Position numbers and translations under genes: made by a program
NCBI GenBank assembly: GCA_029204225.1
Contig: CM055096.1
Coordinates: 38,931,866-38,995,865 of the forward strand
Direction: 5' to 3'
DNA from: Diphasiastrum complanatum
Taxonomy: Eukaryota > Streptophyta > Lycopodiopsida > Lycopodiales > Lycopodiaceae
Length of the DNA stretch: 64,000 nt
In this document: positions 49,488 through 60,900 of the stretch, one piece after another
Numbering within the stretch: the first letter of the stretch is position 1
Layout of the letters: the number at the start of each line of letters is the position of its first letter
The notes under the pieces: generated by a model
Told to the model about the DNA's origin: nothing
The model's database searches: none
Seen by the model: the letters and a program-made list of their open reading frames with translations, nothing else

Positions 49488-51894
49488 TTTCTGTCCAGAC
49501 TCGCGGATCTATCCACATTTGTTTTAGACACTGGAATAAGATAATCTGTCAGGGCTCCAGCATAGTGCAATCTTCTGCAGGCTTCGAGACAAGATCTATA
49601 TTCTGGAATTTGTCCAGTGTCTCGGATCTCTCTCTCTCTCAGGCACGGAAATCTGGGAAGCTTCAGGGCCCAGGGGGGGTAACGAGCAGGTTGCAGGTCC
49701 CAGGAGGTCGCGAGGATCAATAGCAGGAGGTCGTGAGGAGCAGGTGGTCGCTAGGAGGAGTTGCGAGGAGCATGCAGGTCCTAGGAGGTCGCGAGGAGAA
49801 GTCGCGAGGAGCAGGAGGTCACGAGGAGAAGGAGTCGCGAGGAGCATGCAGGTCCCAGGAGGTTGCGAGGAGGAGTCGCGAGCAGGAGGTCGCGAGGAGG
49901 CGACGATTTTTTTAAAAAAAAAAAAAACGGTTCGAACTGAAAGAAACGGTTCGACGGACCTTTTCGAAATGTCTTTCGAATCGCGGTTCTTTCAATGAAT
50001 CGCGATTCGACACAACATTGGTATAGGCTACTGATGTGTGATCATTGATGGGAAAAAAAAATGCAACTTTTCTTTTTTGCCAATTCTTTTTGATTCATTT
50101 AAAAGGGGCTCGGTTTGGAACCATGATTCATGCCGATTCTTTCAATTATGAAACGGTCGATTCTGAATCGTCAATTATGAACCGGGTGGAAACACTAGTT
50201 AAATCTAATAGTACTCCAATCTCAATTCATATGTTGATGGTTCTAGCTCTTGGTCCCTAGTGGTCCCTAGTGGACCCTCTGAATGTAGCTTCCGAGATGA
50301 TGAGATAGGTGCTACAACATAGTGTGTCTCTCCAGCCTTGAAATTTCTCAATCGCTGTATGAATGTGACAATGTGAAACTAGGCCTCAACCTGAATGGGG
50401 AAGACAACAAACTTTGCCAATATAACCTGAGCTGGTACAAAGGGCTTAGTGTGTATCATTCGAGAGAGCATATGGATCTAGAGTCGTGAAATTCAGTGGC
50501 TGTCAGGCCAGTGCTCTGTGCCTCCGTTGCATACATGGTTGAGGGGAAAGTGGACATACACTGGTTGCATCCCTGATGTGTTAGATGAAGCACAGTCTCT
50601 CCAGATCTACCAATGAGGCATAGTCCTTCCGTGACCTGAAAATAGTTGCTTGTGCCATACTGAAAGCGGAAAGTGGACCAGAGAATACAATGCCCCTACC
50701 CCATGTTGTTGGTATTTCCTGTACATAAATAAAATACTTTTGGCCAAGCCTTACTGTTGTCCTGCCACTCAAAATACTGTTGGCCAAGCCTTACTTAGTG
50801 GGCCCCGCCACAATACACAATACACGTAGAGTAATAAGTGCGAGGCACTAGAGTTGAAGGCCCAAAGTCTAGGTTACAAGATTGAGTCAAAGTCAAATGG
50901 TGGTTGGTGGGGTGTGCTTCTTTGTGCACCACTAGATCTTTTGTGTTTCTTTGAAAGGTTTAGGATTTGAATCCTTGCCACTTCAAGTAGCCAATAGGAT
51001 GAATGGGGCAAGGGCCTCCCCAAGAATAAAAGCGCACCATTTTTACTCATTGGACATTCTCAATTTTAGGAGGAAACTCTGCTGGTTTTTCCATCTCTCT
51101 CTCTCTCTACTCTCTCTCTCTTCTCTCTTCCTAAAAGGTGCTCGGGCCTCCAAAGCCTCTCTCAACGTAGGCATTTTCTCTCTTTCTCCCTCTCTTCATG
51201 CTATGCAGGTGAAGGCAAGGTTGCCGCTCCCAGCGACGAACCTTTATGCTACAAAGACGACACAACAGTGGCGCCGTTGCCGGGGAGTGCCACACACTTG
51301 TCTCGCCGCTATCCACCTTTGGCGATATACTAGGATTAGCCAATAACTCGTCTCTACAATGTTACACCTGCCCGTAGTATCCTCCTGAAAGCCACGATGT
51401 CGAAGCCTCTGTATCAATAGATGCTTGGGCACAGAATCACAGGCTTTGTGGAAATCCACAAAGCAGCAATATACACGCTCTCTCTTGGTCGTAGCCTCCT
51501 CAATGATGGATCTCAGGGTGACAATATGATTTGATGTAGTATATTTTGGTCTGATACTGGCCTGGCCAATGGCATGAAGTGCGTTGACCTCCGACTATAG
51601 AATAGAACCATAAACTTTGATGAAGAGGTGGGTGATCATGATGGTGCGATATAAGGTTTGTGGACCATGGGGAGGTGAATCCAGATGTGACAGCTCGATT
51701 GAATAGGATGGAGATGAAAGAGGATGTCAGGAGCATACTTCAGAAGTTCAGCCTCTAGTTCGTCAACTCTTTGGCTTTTTGTGAGTGTAGTCGTGTGATG
51801 GCCTCTTCTACAGGTCAGGGGTGAATATGTCAAATGTGTCTATGGATGGGGGTGTGGGAAGTGAGGGTGCATCAAATACAGTGTACAATGATGT

Positions 51895-51946
<52 letters not shown>

Positions 51947-54900
51947 GAGAGAGAGAGAGAGGTTCACATGCTATTCTTGCGTTTTGACAGTTGAAAGGTT
52001 TTGAACTTTTGCCGTTGGCGGTGTCAATTGTCATGTCTGGAGGGTATGAAGACGATGTCGATAACTGTGAAGACGTTATCTACACCGGTGAAGGTGGGAA
52101 CAACCTAATTGGTGATCGAAGGCAAATAGCTGATCAAAAAATGATAAGGGGTAATCTCGCCTTGAAGGTAGTGATACATGCTCAAATTTGTAAGATAATG
52201 TTCTATGTTGGCAATCTAATATGTAGTTTGATTGATTTTTGAAGTGCAAGTTGGATTGGAAGCTCATGCCATTTTTTTTTGTAAATATATATGGCCTATC
52301 TTAAATAGGCCCATAGTCAAAATGTTTTTATGGTATGTGTCTTTAGTGAGTTTCAATAAAACTTCTGACTACATCATGACCTATTTTTAACCCTCTAGAG
52401 TACCCATGTTGAGAAGAACAAAATGCATATGTTGACCCTTTCATTATTGTTGGCAATCTAGAAATATGTATCTTGATTGATTTTTAAGGTGGAACATAGA
52501 AGTTTAATGGTCATGCAATTTTGATCGATGTCAAATTGCTAGTAATATGTATTTTAATTGAATTTTGAAGTGGAACATAGAAGTTTAATGTTCATGCTAC
52601 GTTTTTGTAAAAATTGTCACCAATTTCAATCGATCCATGGTCAAAATGTTTTTAAAGTACTTGTTACAATTGAGTTCAATTTCACTTCCAAATATGAGTT
52701 GACCCTATCTTCAATTTTTTTGGTTAACCATGTTCAGAATTGCCAAATGCATGTACTACTGGCTTGTATTTTTGAAAGAGTCTACAGTGGCTTGGGAGTA
52801 GGAATTCGCGAAGATTAGATGACTTTGCTACAAAGATCTTGACACAAATCATAGATGGCTGCCCTACAAGTGCTTTACAAAGTAACGTAGCCACATTGAG
52901 TTTAGTTCCCAAGTTAGTTGATCATCAATTTTCACCTCTTTCACTCTTAATAGCTCTTTGGGCTATATATCCTCACTTTTTGGAATTTTCCTCTTTCTAC
53001 CCCATAGTTTCCTGGGAAAGATAATGGAAAAACGTTTGGACCTCTCAGGAAAGAACATGTTTGTGAGCATGATTTTCTTTGTACTAATCATCAAACTATC
53101 CATGAGATTCCCCTAGATGACTTTGTGCTTATGTATGAGATTCCTCCATACTATCTAACTTGTTCAAAAGTTTGTCCATAGTAGGAACAAATGAATTAGA
53201 AGATGTAGCACGTATAGTCGACATGATAACTACTAGTAAGGATCAGGCACATATCTTTGTTGAGTAACAGTCTATGCATAGTTGTTTTTCTACAATTTGG
53301 AATTAACTATAACATTGGAGATGGGTTGAATAGTCAATACTAGAAGGCTGAAAAACTAAAAAGAACACCTCAACACCTTTGTAGTAGCTTTAAAATTTTA
53401 AAAAACTTGATATTCAAATCTTGGGTTTGTTGTCTCAAAATGGAATATAAGTACATTTTTGAGATTGTTGTACAATAGAATAGAACAAGATCCATTTTGA
53501 ATCTAGACAAAAAATGTCAAAGTGTGAATCTACTAAAGTATCGCCTTCGATTGAAGTCTCGATTTTTTGATAATTCAAGCTATGGTACTCTAGTTCAGAA
53601 GTTGTCAGTTGTAATTGTTCTACTTTTTAGGAGGTCAGTCCATTAGCCTCTAAATTAAGACCCAATACCCCATACCAAATACAAGCAGGTCAACAAGTTA
53701 CCAAAAACCTGATGTTTACATTTTGTTACAAAACACCATAGGCCGGTGTGAGCCATTTCAATATTTACAATTTACAATTTACAAGTCTAACGTGTTCACA
53801 CTGAGGCATGAATATAAGTACATGATATTTCGTCCCTCCTCACGGAATATCATCTACGATGGTAAAATAAGGGTATTATGTGTGCAAAGCATGCACAATC
53901 TGCCATGTAGCAATAGTGAGAGGTCTACCGTGCCACGTAACCAAGTACTCACAGATCAGACGGTTTCTAAGCCGTCTCTCTCTTTGGTTACACAACTCCT
54001 CACAAGCTGGAGTGAGAAATTTGCCATTCCTCTTAACAAAACCATCCTCTACGGTATACTAAGATAAGTGTGAGCAAAGGGAATAGAGCTCTCCTCTTGA
54101 GACTCTGCATGGCCATGACTCACCTCAAGCTCCACTCTCTTACCTTCTACTTGAGCCTTCTCTATCTGAACTAATTGGTCATTTTCAATGACCACGAATG
54201 ACATTTGATACACTATTTGAGACAATGCATCAGCCACTCTATTTTCTGCCCCTTTCTTATTCTGAGACAAAAAAAACGAGAAAATTAAGAAAAAAACAAA
54301 AAAATCTAGAGGTCCTTTACAAATATCTTATTTATAAATCAATGCCTTTTTTAATACAATACTCATCCTGTATTATTTTTTAATATATCCATAAATTCAA
54401 AACACAAACTATTGTCAATTTCAAGCTCCTATGTGTATGAATATTTCTTGATTTTATATTATTATGATGATGTGGCATTCCTGTACGCATTCCCATTTTC
54501 TTGAGGATATTTTCGTTTCTTATTCCTGTTCTCGATCGTGTTCCCTGATCACTATGCAAGAAAATTGCCAATGCATAAAAAAAGATGAGCAAACTTGTTC
54601 ACCTAGACATTCATTTTGGCAATAATTTGAGAGATAAATTTTGATGGAAATCGTTTATTGTAGTATGAGCACCCCACTTTAGTATCCCCAACAATGTAAA
54701 TAATTCTTAAGATTCTTGCCAAACAATACAATGGTAATAACTTTGATCACCATCACTAGGCCGATCGTTATCTCCCCAAAAGACAGAATTGGGTTTTGTT
54801 ATGCGATCAATGCCCATGCTAGCAAGGACGAGGCTATATGAGCGTGGTAAGCCTAGAGAGAAACATCATTTTTGTAGAAGCGCGTCCAAAAGGATTGATA

Positions 54901-57900
54901 GCTATGGTGCAAGTCTTGGAGTTGATCTTGTGCTTGGATGGAGAGAGCTAATGGCTAGTTGGAGAGTTAGCTAGCAATTAGTAATGGCGTCTAGAAGCTT
55001 GCATGTTGGTTGATATTGATGTGCATTTGGAAGGCTATTAATTTTTTTGTAATGCATTTGGTGGGGATTCTAGAGGGTGTATCCAATGACTGGTTTGTGC
55101 GCTGATTATAGAGTTCCGCACTCTATATTGTTGACCAAGTAGCAAAACCTAATTTTGATCGAGCCTATAGTTTTCCATAGGAGAAGATAGTAATAAGAGT
55201 AAAGTATGGCTAGCTTAAGTACTATATTCATGAGCATATTGGGGTAAGGTTTTCAAGGATTTGAAAAGTGATTTAAGTTTGTTAGGAGTTATCGATAAGA
55301 AATGGATACTCAAACTTAGAGAGTCATTTAATTACCAGGGCTTTTGAAGAAAGCAAGTATGCCAATGATCTGAACTACATTACGATAGACGAGATATTTG
55401 GCATGGTCACATTGTTAGCTTTTGGAATGATGCACTCTTGAAGATTACTTGAATGGACTCAGACAAAATCATATTATTTTAATAGGTTTTGGAACCCTCC
55501 AAAAATATATTGTAAATATTTAGTTATTTTATAATGATAATCTTCAATTTTATGGATCTCTTGTATTTCAAATGTTGCTCTAAGCTTCAAATGACTTTCT
55601 AAGTCATTTCCAAGAATCAAATGCAGTGAAAATTGATGTTAGTGTTGAGGGATGTTTAAAACCTTCAACAAGTTGAAATGCTCACTTGATGCTTCCGTGT
55701 GTGGAAATATGACCAAGCCACTTTGAAGTTTTCCAAGTCTTGAATTAAAGTTAACCATATAGAGAATTGGGGATTAACCATAGCATTGCTTGTTTTCTGC
55801 CACAAGATACTAGTGTAGTTATAAAGGAAGTGAATATTTGAATTCTGAATGATATCCATGGATTTTGTACAAAGTTAATAACGATATGCAATACATGTAT
55901 ACTTAGTTATAATCTATGCTCATACATAAAACCTAACATTCACTATCCTTGATCTTTAAATAAAATACCATACGATAAACGGAAGGCTTATTCACATGTG
56001 TACATGTTTACATAGTTGAACCATGCCAAATTTAAACCCAAAAACTTAGAAGTCCTAATGTTCACATATTAATAATCAGTGTAAACATAAGAAGTGACGA
56101 GTTGTACAAATGTTTATAGTGCTTCTATATGATAGTAATAGTATTTCTATGGTTAGGGGCTAGGATTTTTGCTCTAGCTTCTAGGGTCTAGTTTCACAAT
56201 CTAGGGACTCTTAGAAGTTGAACATTAAACACACTTGATAGTTTGAAAACTGAACCTGGGACCTAAACATAATGTCAAGTTTGTTGAAGTTGAAGCTGGG
56301 ATTCTATTGACTACAATGGTAAGCAAGACATCAAACCATAACTCGAATGGCAACCAACATGTGCTTTTTGTTGGTTTAACACGTAGATGCATGATGTCCG
56401 AACCTTTCTAATGGGTGCATTTAGTTTTTTATGTACGGAACAAAACTTGTTTTGTGCATTTAAAAGTAAATGAAGTTGTAGTGTAGGCTAAGATAACTAT
56501 TGTTTACTATTATAATGTTCCCAAACTACTTCAACCTTCCTGGAATATCATAGTTCCTTGACGGTCTCTTAACAAAGAAAAAGGTACAGTTTCAAAAAGA
56601 AGAATGGATTTTTCACGTCGATATACGAATTGCATTGAATTTCCCAATTAGTGATTGAATCTAATTTATGAAAGTTGTGCCTAAAAGAGAAGGCTGTGTA
56701 ATGATCCCTATTGAGAATGTTCTAGAATTCTCCATTCTACTCAAATTGTGTCGTTCCTTGTTGCATACAGCAACTCGATTTTCTATCCTCTCTTAAACTT
56801 ATTCCAACCAGGATTTTGGTAGTACCACTTTGTGAATATCGTTAATCATCTTTTTCAACTCGAAAGCTAAATAGGCTGATGGATCATCAAGGGATTTATT
56901 TCAATATAATACAAATACACAGGTCAGGTATAAGAAATTGCACTGAAGTAAATGTTTTTGCTTTTATTTCCTGTGCATATTAGTCATTGTCAGCACAAAC
57001 TTTAGAAAGTTGTGTTATGGAAATAATATGTGATGTATTTTCCCTGAACAGAACAGCATTGAACAAGGCAACTTTGTGAGAGTCATACGTGGTCATCGTT
57101 CGTCCAATAGCTATTCAGGAAAAGTATATACATATGATGGCCTTTATAAGGTATGTGGAACACATTCCCATGTCCTTTTGGGAGAAGCTTGAAGTAAATA
57201 TCAATCTGCTGACATAAACGACAGATGTTGTGCACATATATGTACTTAAGAGCAGAAGCATATGATTTTCTTTTCCTTGGGACTAGGAAATCTTTGGTTT
57301 GTAATTACAGGTTATCAACTATTGGGCAGAGAAAGGAATCTCCGGGCACACAGTTTACAAGTATCGACTCAAGCGTGCCAAAAGTCAGGCAGTTTTAACA
57401 ACGGACCAGGTTTTGTTGTCTTTTTCATCTGTAGATGCCAATGGGATGGATAGCTTGTAGTCCTAGCACTTGCATGTTACTGTCGTCATCTGTATCGTTC
57501 AGTTCTGACAAGATGAATTTTTGTAAACTTGAAACTTAGGCATTTTCTTCTTTTGCAGGTCCATTTTTGTCGAGGGAATGTACCTAAATGTCCAGCTGAA
57601 CTAAGAGGGTAGAATACAACTTTCCATTTTTTCAGATTATGTATGTATCATAGATGCAGTGGAACACGTTCCGCTGCACTGCTGCATGTGTGTTTCGGAA
57701 AGTGAGCGTTCCACTGTTTGGAACACTTTTTTTTAAAAAACCTGAGAATTAAATAACCAATAAAGATGAAAAGAAAAAAATAAACAGCATGTTAAGAACC
57801 CTTAAATTCCAATAAACAACTAAGAAATCAATCAAAAAACCAAAAGGCCAGTAAAAAATCCAAAATACCTAATTTTTTTAGGGTACATTCTGGGAAACAC

Positions 57901-60900
57901 TTATGGAACGCATTCCAGAATGGAACTCGCAATTGTGGTATGTATATAGAGCGATACTGTTTCTTTTTATTGAACATTGATGAACCTGTCAATTTTTTTT
58001 AGTTTACAATAGGATATAACTTTTGGATATGAAGCTGCCTCACTAAGCTCTCTTTCAGTTTAGAAAACGTAAGACACTCTCTTGGAAATTATATTCCAAC
58101 CTAAAGAATATGTGACTAGTGACCTGGAAAACATGCATTCAAGCTAACAATAATTGGACTTTTAAGGTTTTATCTATGGAACACTTCATGAAAAACCTGT
58201 GAGTTAATGCCCGTGAGATGTGTAGATTGCTTGAATACCCAGGTTCCATTGTGAGTCAATTAGATTCTTTGAGCTACCTAATTGTTGATCAAGTCTAACT
58301 TTCTGGACTTTGGATTTGTTGCACGTCGATGAAGCCAAGTTTACACTCTGAAGCTTGCTTGTTATTTATCTTTCTATGCAGGTTGGTATGCGAAGACATT
58401 TCAAAAGGTCTGGAATCTATACCTATTCCAGTATCTAATGTTGTGGACGAATTGCCAGCTCCGCCCCTTGGTAAGCTAGTTTTACATAGTTAGTCTAAAT
58501 CAATCGGCTGTTGCTAGCAATCTAGGAACGTGATCAAGAATGTCTTTTTCAAAAGATATTGGTAAATCATGTCTCAAAAACACCAGTATGTGTGTGTGGG
58601 TGGTTATGTTTTCCTCACTTTAGAGATTAAGGGGGTGAGGGGTCTTGATTGATGTCTTTTATGTAATATGCACCAATATAAGGATACAGATAGACGTTTG
58701 GGACCTTGGGTCTGTGAAGTCTCTAAATTTCATAAGGACCCCTGCAATTGGGTTTACTTTGGACAGATTGATTATCAGTTAACATTATTGTTGGGCCCTT
58801 CAAATGGGCACATACTAGAAATATCTAATTAGAACAGAGTAAAGTGCTCATGAAGACTGCTGTAGTTCGCAAACATCTAAAAGAAGGAAAATGAGTCTAC
58901 GTTTATAAAATTCGCAATCTCAACATTATGATTGGAGAGCAAGCCTCTTTGTAATGGCTACTTGAAGGAAATAGTGCTTTATTGCGATTCAATCTAGAGA
59001 AAATTGAATAGGTTCTAGATATTTTTGGAACTTCGCTCCTTGTATCTTGTGGTATGCAGGACATTTTGAAATTCAAGATGTCCAGTTCTAATTACATGAT
59101 CGGGCTTCCTATTGTAGGGAACCTATAAATCTAGTTTCAATCAGCAGATTGAATACCCAAACGTTACTGTACTCAAAGCTGCTCCTCTTAGAGAAGTAGC
59201 ACTATGATAGGAGAAGAGTGAGTTGTCATGGGCTGCCTCTACCAAAGCCTAACCTACGTCCTATCAGAGGATTTACAACTCCTATTCAAGGCTATCTGTG
59301 GGTGCCATACCCCTCATAGCTCTTGGCCTCTTTGGGTTCCAAGGCTTAGCATATGAGAAATCTATCTATGTTGGCCTAAAGCCCTTTGTGATTGTTCTAA
59401 CACCTATCATGCAGCAAGAAGGATAAAAAAATAGACAGGGACCATAAGTGAAGGCACATGGAACTTTTTACGCCTCCCACCACCCTTTCCTCCCTCACTA
59501 GCTTCCCCAATGATTAAACCATGCTCTCACACCAAAGACTTGAATTTAGGCATCTCAGAAAGAGGAAAAATAGAAAAATTCAGGTATGAAATTTGCAAAT
59601 AATGGCAAGTTTTTACAGCTATTCACTACCCAAATCCAAGCATTTGGGGATGTTAATAGCTTGATCTGGGTGCCCTATGTAGCAAGAAAGTTCTCTTGAG
59701 TCATTCAAAGATGCATCCAACATGCAAGTATTTCGTCCACTTGCTTGTAGCAAGCAGTAGTATCAACACAACATATTGATGTTCCCAATGGCTTCAACAC
59801 ATCCAAAAACCTTTACCTGACAAACTTCTTAGCAAAGGAAGGAGAAGAGAGAGATATTGTTACAACTTTTACTCCCTATCCTGGTTGTTTACAATTTTAT
59901 GCACATATGTACTTTTTGTAAATATGGAAATGGCTAAGTCATCGGCTTGTGGTGACCTTTGTTGGTAAATAAAATTGTTATTAAAGCTTCTGAGCCTCTG
60001 AGTCCCATGTTGAGCTTTGGTGTAGGGTACTGGGTCATTAATTAGTGGCTGGATTGACCTCCTAAACGGTACGAGAGTTGACTAGTCAATGATATTGGGA
60101 CACTTGGTCCAGTGAATGACACATGTTACGGTTGATCGGTCAAACTTGACACATGTCACATGCTCACTGGGACCCTTGGTCCAGTTATGAGTGACACGTC
60201 AGCGTACTCCCTTGCCTATGTGTCAGGGTACTAGCAAGTGGCACGTGTTGATTGTGCAAGGAATTGGCCATGTGTCGACGTTAGTAAGGGTCAGGGTTAA
60301 GGGGTGCTTGAGGATTGTGCATAAGTGAGCCTAGAGAGAGGCATTGCTCATCATAATCTATGCAATAAAGGTTGGGAGGAGACAAGGCAGCCAGCTCCAC
60401 TATGTTTCATGCTTGTTGACGCTATGTACTTATTGAGAATTCAATAAAGATTGAGTTTGAGATCTATTTGTACATGCTTTACTGTGGTTTGTGCATGAGT
60501 GCAGTTCAGGGAGAGTTTGACAGATGTAATTAAGAACGATGGTGGAGGCGTGATTTGCGATGAGTCACTAGCGTAGGGAATCGGCATTCTGGCAGCAATA
60601 GGGGCCCGCTACGCCTGGTTAGGGCCCATTGGTTAGGGCCCGATTGGTATCTAACAAGTGGGGCCAATATGGGGGCCCTTTTGGCGCCTTAATGGGCTGC
60701 CTCAGGGACCCAAATAAACTGATGTTTGAAAAAGCCACATTTCAAACATGTTTGAAACTTGGACATTTCAAACATGTTTGATGGATCTGCCACCATAGAC
60801 AAGGTGCATACTATCAGCCCAAAAAAAATTCCACAAATTCATAAGACTTCACATAAGAGTTGGACCGGTTTTTTGACGTAAGTTTGAAGTTCCACTTTTG

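Larger units (their letters stand above)
44507..50020 (-). mobile_element. Inner hAT transposon, 5.5 kb, well preserved
   Basis: The left end is CAATGTTTGAGG and the right end is the reverse complement of CAATGTTGTGTC. Seven terminal bases are inverted copies, and a subterminal TTTCGAATCGC-like motif occurs near both ends. The flanking 8-bp duplication GTATAGGC is perfect. It carries a transposase gene on the minus strand whose blocks are all open. It is inserted in the 3' part of the outer hAT and is therefore younger than it. Confidence 0.9.
40632..50197 (+). mobile_element. Outer hAT transposon, decayed, interrupted by a second hAT
   Basis: Ends are TAGTGGTTCCAC (left) and the reverse complement of TAGTGTTTCCAC (right), 12-bp inverted repeats with one mismatch. 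They are flanked by the perfect 8-bp duplication GTTAAATC, the hAT signature. Subtracting the inner element and its duplicated site leaves about 4.0 kb. It carries a degenerate + strand transposase (41396-44104). Long GAGAGG and TTAGGAG low-complexity runs lie at 40800-41390. Confidence 0.88.
40222..51990 (+). other. SUVH4: SUVH intron 4, 11.8 kb
   Basis: Donor GTAATG, acceptor TGACAG. Most of it is a nested pair of hAT elements (40632-50197), followed by LINE fragments, a retroelement primer site and a GA tract. 40222-40623 shows no feature. Confidence 0.9.
52168..57051 (+). other. SUVH4: SUVH intron 5, 4.9 kb
   Basis: Donor GTAGTG, acceptor GAACAG. It contains a local repeat, a LINE tail and a gypsy fragment. 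54271-57051 shows no recognised feature beyond ordinary A/T-rich sequence. Confidence 0.85.

Noticed and set aside
57262-57453. 63-residue ORF overlapping SUVH exon 7
   Set aside because: It is in another frame; the SRA match is in the phase-0 frame of 57311-57409.
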